A stretch of 55,333 nt of DNA from JBGAWK01 sp044227665 (GTDB lineage Bacteria; Bacteroidota; Bacteroidia; Chitinophagales; JADIYW01): NCBI GenBank assembly GCA_044227665.1, contig JBGAWK010000011.1, positions 1 through 55,333 on the forward strand, given 5' to 3'. The position numbers and the translations under genes are program-made. Positions 34,370 through 43,412 of this stretch are shown here, one piece after another. Each line of letters begins with the position of its first letter. The stretch's first letter is position 1. A model generated the notes under the pieces. That model made no database searches. It was not told where the DNA came from and saw nothing but the letters and a program-made list of their open reading frames with translations.

Positions 34370-35371
34370 TTACAAAACTACTTCTTTTCCCTTATTTTTT
34401 ATAGACTCTTGTGAAGCTTCAAGAACTTTAACTACATAAAGACCTGAATTATAGTCTGATGTAGGCAGTACTCCATTCTGTATTGACGATATAAAATCAG
34501 ATGCCATCGCACTCAAGGCTTCCTTATTCTCTAATTTAGGGATATATACATCTCCTACCCGATAATCCACTAAGATTTTATTAGCATCATCATCATTTTT
34601 GATACTATAACCTGTATCATACACCCTTATCTTCTCAGATGGTTCTAAATCATTATATAGTATCATTTTCTTATCACCGCCTAATAGTAAAGTCCTTAGC
34701 TTTACAGGTGAAGTCCAAGAACAATTAAAATGGGCAATAAAATCTGATTGATAATTTACGGTAAGATATGCAATATTCTCTATTTTGTTACGTGTATGTG
34801 ATATTCCTGTAGCATGAACACTATAGGGCTTGTCATCTATTAGAAAACTTAGAATGGAAATATCATGAGGAGCTAAATCCCAAAGCACATTCACATCGGG
34901 CTGAAATAACCCCAAATTAATTCTTGTAGAGTCAAAATATGTAGGCTTGCCAATTTCATTATTATCTATCATACTTCTCATCTTCTGTACGGCACTCGTA
35001 TATAAGAAAGTATGATCTACCATAAGTACTAAGTTATTCCTAAGTGCTATATCTATAAGCTCTTCAGCCTCGCTTACTTTGCTGGTAAATGGCTTCTCTA
35101 CTAACACATGTTTTCCATTCTGCAATGCCTTTTTTGCCAAATTATAATGGGTATGTACAGGAGTAGCGATAACCACGGCATCAATATTAGTATCAGCTAT
35201 CACACCCTCGAAGTCTGTAGAAACTTCTACATCTTTATATATATTTTTAAAGTATTCCAATCTATTCAAGTTCATATCTACCAATGTAGATAGCCTTGAA
35301 TTTTTAGCAGAATAAAAATTTCTAATCAAATTATTACCCCAATATCCGCACCCAATAATAGCAATATTCAT
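34370..35371 (-). CDS. Gfo/Idh/MocA family oxidoreductase, WbpB/WlbA-like
   Basis: NAD(P)-dependent dehydrogenase; in WbpB it oxidises C3 of UDP-GlcNAc uronic acid before amination. Seen: Rossmann start IIGCGYWGNNLIRNF, ATPVHTHYNLAKKAL, the EKP motif in VLVEKPFTSKVSEAEEL, VDHTFLYTSAVQ, and WDLAPHDISILSFL with catalytic Asp/His. 333 residues. It is the first gene of the seven-gene minus-strand operon. The UDP-GlcNAc 6-dehydrogenase (WbpA) that would supply its substrate is not in the window. The ATG lies inside a perfect 16-base palindrome. Confidence 0.88.
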   Translation of the reverse strand: MNIAIIGCGYWGNNLIRNFYSAKNSRLSTLVDMNLNRLEYFKNIYKDVEVSTDFEGVIADTNIDAVVIATPVHTHYNLAKKALQNGKHVLVEKPFTSKVSEAEELIDIALRNNLVLMVDHTFLYTSAVQKMRSMIDNNEIGKPTYFDSTRINLGLFQPDVNVLWDLAPHDISILSFLIDDKPYSVHATGISHTRNKIENIAYLTVNYQSDFIAHFNCSWTSPVKLRTLLLGGDKKMILYNDLEPSEKIRVYDTGYSIKNDDDANKILVDYRVGDVYIPKLENKEALSAMASDFISSIQNGVLPTSDYNSGLYVVKVLEASQESIKNKGKEVVL

Positions 35372-35386
35372 ACATTTGCAAATGTA
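35371..35386. promoter_or_regulatory. Perfect 16-base palindrome with TACATTTG boxes on both strands
   Basis: TACATTTGCAAATGTA. Each half is an exact TAnnTTTG -7 box, so it could start transcription in both directions or bind a dimeric regulator. Toward the minus-strand glycan operon it would yield a nearly leaderless mRNA, as the ATG starts at 35371. Toward the plus strand it lies about 115 bases from the HesB gene. Confidence 0.4.
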
Positions 35387-35493
35387 ATACTTTTGTTCAC
35401 TTCATATAATAACCTATAAATAGATAATATTTATTTTAAAAAATCATATCAACTAACAACAAGTTTTTTTGTTACTTTAATAGTTTTATTACC

Positions 35494-35820
35494 ATGATAA
35501 CCATTTCTGATACAGCTAAAGAAAGAGTGTTGCAAATGCTCGAATCTGAAGATTACGACGAATCTTATTTTGTGAGAGTTTCTGTAACTCAGGGCGGCTG
35601 CTCGGGACTAGCCTATGACATGAAATTTGACAACAGCTCTTTGACTTCTGATGAAATATTTATGGATAAAGGCATAAAAATTGTAGTAGATGCCAAAAGC
35701 TTGCTCTACTTATTAGGTACAGAATTGGATTTTTCTGAAGGACTCAATGGCAAGGGCTTTTATTTCAATAATCCTAATGCTTCACGTACTTGCAGCTGTG
35801 GCGAAAGTTTCAGTCTATAG
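35494..35820 (+). CDS. HesB/IscA/SufA iron-sulfur cluster carrier
   Basis: A-type carrier that accepts Fe-S clusters and hands them to target enzymes in the cytoplasm. Seen: 108 residues with the conserved C36 (QGGCSGLAYDMKF) and the C-terminal C100 and C102 pair (TCSCGESF), plus DFSEGLNGKGFYFNNPNA. All three ligand cysteines are present. No other suf or isc genes adjoin. A secreted protein gene follows after 98 bases. Confidence 0.93.
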   Translation: MITISDTAKERVLQMLESEDYDESYFVRVSVTQGGCSGLAYDMKFDNSSLTSDEIFMDKGIKIVVDAKSLLYLLGTELDFSEGLNGKGFYFNNPNASRTCSCGESFSL

Positions 35821-35918
35821 CTTACCCCACTTTATCATTACAGAATTTCCATATTCTCATATCTTCCCAAATTTTTGGTACGAGATTTGAGATAGATATT
35901 CCCGAAAACAAAAAAAAC

Positions 35919-36533
35919 ATGAAAAAATTTATTATCACAGTATTCGCAGCACTAGGCTTCACTTTCGCCACCAAAGCACAGGATCTTTCTGAAAGTCTCG
36001 CCAACGATGTCATCCAGTCTATCAATCTCAATGCACAAGATGCTTCAGAATTAAAGGCTATATATAAGTCCCGTATTGCCAATATTCAGAAAATTCAGAC
36101 GGGCGAAGGTACTACACAACAGAAAAAACAAAAGGCTGCATTGGAATTAGCAGCTGCTGACAGTGAAATCAAAACGGCACTTCCTGCTGACAAATACGCT
36201 GCATATAAAGCTTATATGGCTAAAAAATCTCCTATATCTAACGGTGCTAATACGCCAAAAAATACAGTACCTACAGCACAACAAGCTGAGGCTTTCAAGC
36301 AAGCCTTGATGAAAGAAATGAATATTACCAGCGACCAAGCTGATAAGGTAATAAAAATGACACTAGAGCATAAAACTAAAGAAAAAGCTATAAAACAGTC
36401 TAATAAAGGAAATGCGCCCGCAATAAAAGCTGAAATGCAAAAATTAAATGTAGAGACAGTTACAAATCTGAGAACTGTACTTTCCGATGAGCAAATCCAA
36501 AAGCTATATCAATTACAACAACAATATAAATGA
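35919..36533 (+). CDS. Hypothetical exported helical protein
   Basis: Not recognised. The ATG at 35919 gives signal peptide MKKFIITVFAALGFTFATKAQ; the open frame runs back to 35790 through the HesB end but that part is not coding-like. The mature part of about 183 residues consists of two similar Ala/Lys/Gln-rich helical halves (LKAIYKSRIANIQKIQTGEG and, after a Pro/Asn linker, ADKVIKMTLEHKTKEKAI), each ending in a hydrophobic AAYKAYM- or LYQLQQQY-like segment. It recalls Spy/CpxP-type periplasmic helical proteins, without their LTxxQ signature being certain. A strong terminator follows. Confidence 0.7.
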   Translation: MKKFIITVFAALGFTFATKAQDLSESLANDVIQSINLNAQDASELKAIYKSRIANIQKIQTGEGTTQQKKQKAALELAAADSEIKTALPADKYAAYKAYMAKKSPISNGANTPKNTVPTAQQAEAFKQALMKEMNITSDQADKVIKMTLEHKTKEKAIKQSNKGNAPAIKAEMQKLNVETVTNLRTVLSDEQIQKLYQLQQQYK

Positions 36534-36565
36534 TAATCAATATTGCTCATTTATTAGTATTTTTG

Positions 36566-36594
36566 AGAGCCGAAATATTTCGGCTCTTTTTTTT
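36566..36594 (+). terminator. Strong Rho-independent terminator, abutting the rlmB start codon
   Basis: Perfect palindrome GAGCCGAAATATTTCGGCTC (36567-36586), extended by an A-T pair, followed by T8 and then immediately by the ATG at 36595. Confidence 0.85.
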
Positions 36595-37305
36595 ATGATT
36601 ATATCTGGCAGACATCCGGTTACAGAAGCGATAGCTAAGAGCTTACCTGTAGAGAAAATTCTTTTACAAGCAGAGCTACAAGGTAGTTTTACAGAAATTA
36701 TTCAACAAGCAAGGCAGGCAAATATTATAGTACAGTTTGTACCAAAAATAAAACTAGACAAATTAGTACATTCTATACATCAGGGCATCGTGGCTTTCAC
36801 CTCTGAAGTTACATATCACGACCTACAGGAGACCATAGATGCTATTCAAGATTCTGGAAAAAATGGACTATACGTACTTTTTGACGGCGTTACTGATGTG
36901 CGCAACCTCGGTGCTATAGCCAGAACTGCCTATGGCATGGGTGTTGATGCCCTTATCCTTCCTACTACGCATAGTGCTCCTATCAATGATGTAGCCATAA
37001 AAACGTCAGCTAGTGCCTTACAGCATATCAAGATATGTAAGTCTCATAATATTACTACTACTATCAAAGACTTAAAGGCTAACAATATTTTTGTAATCGG
37101 TATTGATGCCTATTCCGAGAAACCTGTGAGTAACATTCCGAAAGATATATCCCTAGCCATCGTTATAGGAGATGAAAATAAAGGCATTTCACCACAGGTA
37201 AGGAAATTATTGAATGACGAATATAAGATTCCTATACAGAATGGCTTAGATTCCTTTAATGTATCTGTAGCTACGGCTATTACGCTGTATGAAGTTACAA
37301 AATAA
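36595..37305 (+). CDS. rlmB: 23S rRNA (guanosine-2'-O-)-methyltransferase, RlmB/TrmH family
   Basis: SPOUT-class enzyme that 2'-O-methylates a guanosine in 23S rRNA. Seen: N-terminal substrate domain ISGRHPVTEAIAKSLPVEKILLQ, GIVAFTSE, then the knot fold: FDGVTDVRNLGAIARTAYGMGVDALILP (motif 1 with Asn/Arg), AIVIGDENKGISPQVRKL (motif 2) and IPIQNGLDSFNVSVATAITLYE (motif 3). All are intact; 236 residues. The frame is open upstream to 36487, but the family text begins at 36595. There is no room for a ribosome site, since the start follows the terminator's T-run directly. Confidence 0.9.
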   Translation: MIISGRHPVTEAIAKSLPVEKILLQAELQGSFTEIIQQARQANIIVQFVPKIKLDKLVHSIHQGIVAFTSEVTYHDLQETIDAIQDSGKNGLYVLFDGVTDVRNLGAIARTAYGMGVDALILPTTHSAPINDVAIKTSASALQHIKICKSHNITTTIKDLKANNIFVIGIDAYSEKPVSNIPKDISLAIVIGDENKGISPQVRKLLNDEYKIPIQNGLDSFNVSVATAITLYEVTK

Positions 37306-37331
37306 AAAAGGACACTATTTTGTAGTGTCCT
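37303..37331 (-). terminator. Rho-independent terminator at the end of the dcw operon
   Basis: Stem AGGACACTA/TAGTGTCCT with loop TTTTG (37309-37331). On the minus strand the stem is followed by TTTTTTATTTT, so it ends transcription coming from ftsZ. On the plus strand no T-run follows. Confidence 0.8.
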
Positions 37332-37360
37332 CGCATATATAAAATCTAATGGTTGTAGCA

Positions 37361-38776
37361 TTAATCTGGCTTCTCGTCAAGAAACTTATTACGAGTAATA
37401 TCTGTTTCTAAAGCAACATCTTCGGTATGTAATTTGGTGATACTAAACTTAGAACTTAGTGGCTGTGAGGAGTAAGGCGTATTCAAAAACTGTATTCTTT
37501 TGCGCTGAAATGCGGGCTCATGTTCCATAGCTTCAATATACGCAGGGTCACTACTTTTTTCCACATTCACCTTCTTACGCAACCATTCTTTATCCACAGA
37601 TAAATTTGTATTTTCATGATACTCACCGCCCTCTTCTTCTTTTTTTTCTTTTTCTTTATTATCAAAAAGTGTTATAGGCTGCACAGGAATATTCTCTTTC
37701 ACTATATTTGAAGATGTAGGCTGCTGTGATGCTGAAGAAGAATAGGTATTAGAGGACTGTACTCCAAGATTATGTACTATCTTTTCTGTAGCGGAATATT
37801 TCTCTACTTTCTTGTTCATCCCTGTATTAAATCCTGTAGCAATAAGTGTTACAGACACCTCATCTTGCAAACTATCATCACTTAGTACGCCCCATATTAC
37901 TTCTGTATTGTTTCCGGCAGAATTTTGAACGTATTCGGTAATTTGGGTGATTTCATCTAGCGTTATTTCCTGTGCTCCTGATGAGATATACAGTAATATT
38001 CCTCTTGCTCCGTAGATGTCATTATCATTTAGCAGTGGAGAGTTAAGGGCATTCTCTATTGCCTGTGATGCTCTATTCTGGCCTGAGGCCTTACCTATGC
38101 CCATGATAGCGACACCACTATTGAGCATGACCGTTTTTACGTCCTCAAAGTCCACATTGATAAGACCTGGTTTAGTGATAATTTCAGAAATGCCCTTTGC
38201 CGCTGTAGCCACTATGTCATCTGCCTGATTAAAAGCTTCTGTAAAAGACAGATTTCCATATATTTCTCTCACCTTATCATTGGATATAATGATAAGAGAG
38301 TCAATATTTTCTCTCAAATCTTCTATACCCTGAGCTGCTTTATCTTTTTTAGATTTTCCTTCAAAAGAGAAAGGCTCTGTAATAATAGCGACGGTAAGTA
38401 TGCCTAATTCTTTGGCAATTTTTGCAACTACGGGGGCACCGCCCGTACCTGTACCTCCGCCCATACCAGCGGTTACAAACACCATCTGCGTGCCATTCAT
38501 TAGCAAACTACGGATTTCGTCCTCAGATTCTATGGTAGCCTTCTTCCCTACTTCTGGCTTTGCACCAGCACCACGGCCTCCTGTAAGATTAGGTCCTAGT
38601 GTAATTTTAGTAGGCACCGTACTATTCTCCAATGCTTGTTGGTCTGTATTGCATACAATAAAATTAACACCATTAATGCCTTTTTGAAACATATAGTTTA
38701 CCGCATTACTACCACCACCACCTACGCCTATCACCTTTATCATGGACTCATTGGCAGGACTAATCTCAAATATCAT
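37361..38776 (-). CDS. ftsZ: Cell division protein FtsZ
   Basis: Tubulin-like GTPase forming the division ring. Seen: GVGGGGSNAVNYM (18-29), tubulin signature GGGTGTG (106-112), the T7 loop region NVDFEDVKTVM, and the C-terminal domain to about residue 325. Then an unusually long variable linker of about 110 residues with Ser/Gln-rich and acidic parts (KEKEKKEEEGGEYHENTN), and a terminal peptide NKFLDEKPD that would bind FtsA. 471 residues, longer than the roughly 380 of E. coli but normal for Bacteroidota. Last gene of the dcw cluster, eight bases after ftsA. Confidence 0.97.
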   Translation of the reverse strand: MIFEISPANESMIKVIGVGGGGSNAVNYMFQKGINGVNFIVCNTDQQALENSTVPTKITLGPNLTGGRGAGAKPEVGKKATIESEDEIRSLLMNGTQMVFVTAGMGGGTGTGGAPVVAKIAKELGILTVAIITEPFSFEGKSKKDKAAQGIEDLRENIDSLIIISNDKVREIYGNLSFTEAFNQADDIVATAAKGISEIITKPGLINVDFEDVKTVMLNSGVAIMGIGKASGQNRASQAIENALNSPLLNDNDIYGARGILLYISSGAQEITLDEITQITEYVQNSAGNNTEVIWGVLSDDSLQDEVSVTLIATGFNTGMNKKVEKYSATEKIVHNLGVQSSNTYSSSASQQPTSSNIVKENIPVQPITLFDNKEKEKKEEEGGEYHENTNLSVDKEWLRKKVNVEKSSDPAYIEAMEHEPAFQRKRIQFLNTPYSSQPLSSKFSITKLHTEDVALETDITRNKFLDEKPD

Positions 38777-38784
38777 TGTATTCC

Positions 38785-40146
38785 TTAATTTAAATCTTCA
38801 AAGTCTTCTTCCAAATCTTTCTGAAACCACATCATAATCTTCTTTTTCCATCCCATTATCGCACCCTCCTGACTAGATTCAGTATTTGGATTAAGACCCA
38901 AAGTTATCTTTTTAGCCTTAGGTTTGATATTTTTGATTTCCACATCCACAACGTTATCCACAGAATTTTCTTCTTTACTCACTTCTGCTGTTGGCTTTAT
39001 TTCTTTCATTGCCTTCAATATCAAGCCTATACCTGTGGCATAGATAGGATTATCTGTATCCTTAATTTTTGAAGGAGCTAAATACTCGTTGGGCAGTCCC
39101 TTTCTAGTTTCTAATCCTGTCACCAATTCAGTAAGCTGTATGATATGTCTGAGCTGCGATCCTCCACCGGTAAGTACTATTCCTGCAATGATACGCTTAG
39201 AAAAGTCACTAGATTTTATTTCATATAACACATTTTCCAGTATCTCTTCTACTCTAGCCTGAATTATATAGGCTAGATTCTTGAAAGATATTTCCTTAGG
39301 TTGCCTATCACGAAGTCCTGGAATAGATACTATTTCATTCTCCATTGCATCAGTAGCTACTGCCGCACCGTATTGTTTCTTCACATCTTCAGCCTGCTCT
39401 CTCATGATAACACACCCCTGTTTGATATCTTCTGTAATCGCTTCTCCTGCCCAAGGTATTACAGCAGTATGCCTAATTATCCCATCCTCAAAGATGGCTA
39501 TATCTGTAGTTCCGCCACCTATATCTACCAATACCACACCTGCTTCCATCTCATCGGGGGTAAGTGTAGAGGCGGCAGATGCTAAGGGTTGCAGATATAT
39601 ATCGGCTACTTCCAGCCCTGCTCTTTCTATACTCCTTTTGATATTATTGATACAATTCGATGCACCTGTAATCACATGAAAGTTGCCTTCCAATCTATTG
39701 CCCAACATACCTACGGGATCTTTGATACCACTCATGTTATCTACGATAAAATCCTGAGGTACTATCTCCACTATCTTTTCCCCTGGAGGCAATGACAAGC
39801 ATCGCATATCTTCTATCAACTTTTTGATGTCGCTCTCAGAGATTTCTTGATCTTCGCTCTTACGCATCAATATACCTCTATGGCGGAGGCTACGTATATG
39901 CTGTCCAGCAATACCTACATACACCTTTTTGAATGGTATTCCCGACTGTCTTTCTGCCTCTTCTACTGCAAGCTTTATAGCATCTACAGTTTTATCAATA
40001 TTGATAACGTTGGCGCGACGAACACCATAAGAAGGGCTATTACCGATGCCTAAGATTTCTATCTTATTATTTTCTGTTTTTCTAGCTACAATGGCTGCCA
40101 CCTTAGTTGTACCTATGTCTATAGCTTGTATAATCATATCTTTCAT
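38785..40146 (-). CDS. ftsA: Cell division protein FtsA
   Basis: Actin-like ATPase that tethers FtsZ to the membrane. Seen: AIDIGTTKVAAIVA (phosphate 1), the 1C domain with RSLRHRGILMRK, VVLVDIGGGTTDIAIFEDG (phosphate 2), GIVLTGGGSQL (adenosine loop), and a C-terminal amphipathic helix GWKKKIMMWFQKDLEEDF, the membrane-targeting sequence. 453 residues. It overlaps ftsQ by four bases and precedes ftsZ as usual. Confidence 0.96.
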   Translation of the reverse strand: MKDMIIQAIDIGTTKVAAIVARKTENNKIEILGIGNSPSYGVRRANVINIDKTVDAIKLAVEEAERQSGIPFKKVYVGIAGQHIRSLRHRGILMRKSEDQEISESDIKKLIEDMRCLSLPPGEKIVEIVPQDFIVDNMSGIKDPVGMLGNRLEGNFHVITGASNCINNIKRSIERAGLEVADIYLQPLASAASTLTPDEMEAGVVLVDIGGGTTDIAIFEDGIIRHTAVIPWAGEAITEDIKQGCVIMREQAEDVKKQYGAAVATDAMENEIVSIPGLRDRQPKEISFKNLAYIIQARVEEILENVLYEIKSSDFSKRIIAGIVLTGGGSQLRHIIQLTELVTGLETRKGLPNEYLAPSKIKDTDNPIYATGIGLILKAMKEIKPTAEVSKEENSVDNVVDVEIKNIKPKAKKITLGLNPNTESSQEGAIMGWKKKIMMWFQKDLEEDFEDLN

Positions 40147-40934
40147 ATTTTAATATTTGTATTTATATTATGCAGTTTCTTTACTACCACCTGATTGCCG
40201 TATTTCAGATTTACAGACTGTATAGAGTCCCATCCTATATATGTAAGACCTTCTTTATAGAAGACCCTTAATTTCTTAAACTGTTCTTTCATATCCTCTG
40301 TAGCTAATATGATTTCAAAGTCTGCCAATTTTGGTATGGCTACGATGTCTCCATTATTTTCTATATCATACTGTCCCAATTCTACATGTACAAAGTCGTC
40401 ACTATTCGCCATCGTAAGCATAGAAAATACTCTTTTGAGCGAAGCAGATTGTATAGTATCTCTTTCTGTAAAGGGTTCGGTAACATTTCCGGTAACAAGG
40501 GGAACCTTGGCCGTGTACTGTAGGGAGACCGGTATCTTATAGCCTTGCTCATCGAGGTAAAATGTCTGTCCCGAAAGTGTGAAGACTCTTGCTATAGGCT
40601 TACGCTGTGTAATGTGGATATTGAGTTCATTTTTGTTATCAAAGAAAGCCTCGGCATCTTTTACCTGCGGTATATTTCTAATTTCCGATTCTACATTTTT
40701 GAGGTCTTCTGCCAGCATTTGCTTGCCGCTCACGGGGTATCTTTCTTTTAGATAATCCAATATGTATTCTCTAGTAAAAAAATAATTACCCTGTATAGCG
40801 TCCAAGGTTATATGTATATCTTCTACCGTGCCTCTTTCTCTGCGAATCTTTGCCGTAGTAATAAGTATGACAAAAGCCGTAAAAAACGTCAACATGGAGG
40901 TTTTGATGAGAATATTACGGGTGGTCTTATTCAT
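40143..40934 (-). CDS. ftsQ: Cell division protein FtsQ
   Basis: Bitopic divisome protein. Seen: one N-terminal membrane helix (ILIKTSMLTFFTAFVILITTA), then a POTRA-like domain (EDIHITLDAIQGNYFFTREYILDYL ... VKDAEAFFDNKNELNIHITQRKPIARVF, where QRKP is the usual end of the POTRA), and a beta domain with YLDEQGYKIP and VPLVTGN. 263 residues. FtsQ diverges strongly; the assignment rests on domains and position between murC and ftsA. Confidence 0.92.
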   Translation of the reverse strand: MNKTTRNILIKTSMLTFFTAFVILITTAKIRRERGTVEDIHITLDAIQGNYFFTREYILDYLKERYPVSGKQMLAEDLKNVESEIRNIPQVKDAEAFFDNKNELNIHITQRKPIARVFTLSGQTFYLDEQGYKIPVSLQYTAKVPLVTGNVTEPFTERDTIQSASLKRVFSMLTMANSDDFVHVELGQYDIENNGDIVAIPKLADFEIILATEDMKEQFKKLRVFYKEGLTYIGWDSIQSVNLKYGNQVVVKKLHNINTNIKI

Positions 40935-40948
40935 ATTACGAAAAAAAC

Positions 40949-42304
40949 TTATTTTTTGTTAATAACTTCTTTTATTTTATCCACAAATGTGTCTATATCG
41001 CCAGCACCTACAGTAAGTAGTACATCGAGGTCCAAGCCCTCCAACACTGCTAGTAGCTGTGCTTTTGTAGTCATAATTTTATGCTCATTATCTATTGCAT
41101 CATAGATAAGTTTGCTTGTAACCCCTTCGATAGGAAGTTCACGCGCTGGATATATTTCTACCACTATGGGGACATCTACTTTCGATAGTGAAGCACCGAA
41201 TTCCAAAGCCAAATCTTGCGTTCTAGAGAATAAGTGTGGTTGGAATACTGCCGTAATTTTGCGGTCTCCATATAGCGAACGTGCTGAGGCTATACAGGCA
41301 TCCAATTCTCTAGGATGATGGGCATAGTCATCAATATATACGGCATGTTCTGTTTTGAGATGTGTCTCGAATCTCCTTCTTATACCTCTAAAAGTAGCCA
41401 ATGCTTCCTTTATAGCTTCTTCAGCGACACCTATCTGTAGTGCGAGAGCGGTGGCGCCTAGTGCATTTTCTACATTATGCCTGCCGGCATAGCTGCAACA
41501 TACATCCTTTATTACGCCTTTAGGATGATGAATATCAAAGATATTTTTACCATCCTCGGTGCGGAGGTTTTTTATATAAAAATCTGCATTATCATTATCC
41601 AAAGCATACGTAAGGACATTCAACTCTCCTTTTACCACGTCACGAGGCACACTGTCGTGTAATACTAATGTGCCGCCATCACGAATATTATTTATAAATG
41701 CCGAAAAGCTATCTTTTATAGCCTGAAAATTGCCGTATATATCCAAATGATCGGTATCTACACTAGTAATCAATGCCACATTAGGGTGCAGATGCATAAA
41801 TGACCTGTCGAATTCATCTGCCTCCGCTACGGCGTAAGTACTTCCATCTATATAATTGGATTGGTAATTTATACACACCCCTCCTAGGAATGCTGCTACA
41901 TCCAATTTTGCTGTTTGCAAAATATAGCTTGTAATTGCAGAGGTAGAAGTTTTGCCATGAGATCCTGCTATGCATATATTATACATACTATTAGCAATCC
42001 AACCCAGTACTTGTGCTCTTTTGTGCAGATTATAGTTATTATCCTTATAATAATTGAACTGCAAATGATCTGTGGGTATTGCTGGCGTAAATACGACTAA
42101 ATCTGCATCTTTCATTGCTGTATCAAGGCTATCTACAAAGGTGATTTGTATCCCTTCACTTTGTAGTTCTCCGGTAAGAACCGTAGGCGTTTTGTCATAT
42201 CCGGCGACTATTTTTCCATGCGTATTAAAAAATCTGGCCAAAGCACTCATGCCTATACCGCCAATGCCTAAAAAATATACTTTATGTATCTTGCTAATAT
42301 CCAT
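40949..42304 (-). CDS. murC: UDP-N-acetylmuramate--L-alanine ligase
   Basis: Adds L-Ala to UDP-MurNAc in peptidoglycan precursor synthesis (ATP-dependent, cytoplasmic). Seen: VYFLGIGGIGMSALARFF N-terminal UDP-binding domain, ATP loop AGSHGKTSTSAI, EADEFDRSFMHLHP, and C-terminal IDDYAHHPREL with VFQPHLFSRTQDL. 451 residues, complete. It follows murG by one base and is separated from ftsQ by 14 bases. Confidence 0.97.
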   Translation of the reverse strand: MDISKIHKVYFLGIGGIGMSALARFFNTHGKIVAGYDKTPTVLTGELQSEGIQITFVDSLDTAMKDADLVVFTPAIPTDHLQFNYYKDNNYNLHKRAQVLGWIANSMYNICIAGSHGKTSTSAITSYILQTAKLDVAAFLGGVCINYQSNYIDGSTYAVAEADEFDRSFMHLHPNVALITSVDTDHLDIYGNFQAIKDSFSAFINNIRDGGTLVLHDSVPRDVVKGELNVLTYALDNDNADFYIKNLRTEDGKNIFDIHHPKGVIKDVCCSYAGRHNVENALGATALALQIGVAEEAIKEALATFRGIRRRFETHLKTEHAVYIDDYAHHPRELDACIASARSLYGDRKITAVFQPHLFSRTQDLALEFGASLSKVDVPIVVEIYPARELPIEGVTSKLIYDAIDNEHKIMTTKAQLLAVLEGLDLDVLLTVGAGDIDTFVDKIKEVINKK

Positions 42305-42305
42305 C

Positions 42306-43412
42306 TTACTTTTCCAAAATATTGATTATCTGTGCAACAATGTCTTCATGAGCTTTCGGCTTTGCCAACGCATATATCTGTGCAGACATATTTAATTGTA
42401 AATTTTCATCCTCAAGCAGCTTAAATATTGTAGGAATGAGTTCATTGTGAGCATTGCTATCCTTGACCATTATGGCTGCATTCCTTTCTGCCAAGGCCAT
42501 AGCATTATGGGTTTGGTGGTCTTCAGCGACATTGGGAGAAGGTATAAGGATGACGGGCTTTGCTACAATACAAAGTTCAGATATAGATAGCGCACCTGCA
42601 CGACTTACTATCACATCAGCAGCGGCATAGCATATATTCATATCTTTTATGAATTCAAAAATTTTTATAGTTTTAGGGACATCTCCTAGTGTATCTATTA
42701 TTTGACTATAATAGAGCTTCCCAGTTTGCCATATCAGCCTTACTCCCTTTTCTGCAAATAAATGGAGATGAGGCATAATACTTTCATTAATAGTTCTAGC
42801 ACCTAAGCTGCCTCCCATCACAAAGACAGTTTTGATATTATCCTCCCATCCTAGACTTTGCAGTGCTATATCTTTTTGTGGTAGAGAAGTAATACTTTCC
42901 CTCACAGGATTGCCCGTATAAATAATCTTGTCCTTTGGAAAAAATCTATCCATACCGCCATACGCTACAAATATCTTCTTTGCGAAACGAGATAGAATTT
43001 TGTTGGTAATACCGGGATAAAAATTCTGTTCCTGAATCACTGTAGGCACACGCTGAATTGCTGCCATAAACAATGTAGGCCCACTGGCAAATCCTCCTAC
43101 ACCTACGACTATATCAGGGTGATATTTTCGGATAATAGAAAAAGCCCTCCATAGGCTTTTGAGCAACTTAAAAGGAAAAAGAAAGTTTTCTAATATCTTC
43201 CCTCTTTGGAATCCTACCACATCCAACCCTATAATATCATAGCCTGCTGTAGGTACTTTCTCCATTTCCATACGACCACTAGCTCCTACAAAAAGAATAT
43301 TGGCATGAGGAATAGATTTCTTTAGCGTATCGGCAATAGCTACAGCAGGAAAGATATGTCCTCCTGTGCCTCCTCCAGAAATAATGATATTATAAGTACT
43401 AGATTTAGACAT
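42306..43412 (-). CDS. murG: UDP-GlcNAc--MurNAc-(pentapeptide) pyrophosphoryl-undecaprenol GlcNAc transferase
   Basis: Makes lipid II from lipid I at the inner face of the membrane. Seen: IISGGGTGGHIFPAVAIAD (G-loop 1), VGVGGFASGPTL (G-loop 2), VQEQNFYPGITNKIL, VFVMGGSLGARTINE (G-loop 3), RAGALSISELCIVAKPVILIPSPNVAEDHQT (donor site). 368 residues. Overlaps ftsW by eight bases. Confidence 0.97.
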   Translation of the reverse strand: MSKSSTYNIIISGGGTGGHIFPAVAIADTLKKSIPHANILFVGASGRMEMEKVPTAGYDIIGLDVVGFQRGKILENFLFPFKLLKSLWRAFSIIRKYHPDIVVGVGGFASGPTLFMAAIQRVPTVIQEQNFYPGITNKILSRFAKKIFVAYGGMDRFFPKDKIIYTGNPVRESITSLPQKDIALQSLGWEDNIKTVFVMGGSLGARTINESIMPHLHLFAEKGVRLIWQTGKLYYSQIIDTLGDVPKTIKIFEFIKDMNICYAAADVIVSRAGALSISELCIVAKPVILIPSPNVAEDHQTHNAMALAERNAAIMVKDSNAHNELIPTIFKLLEDENLQLNMSAQIYALAKPKAHEDIVAQIINILEK

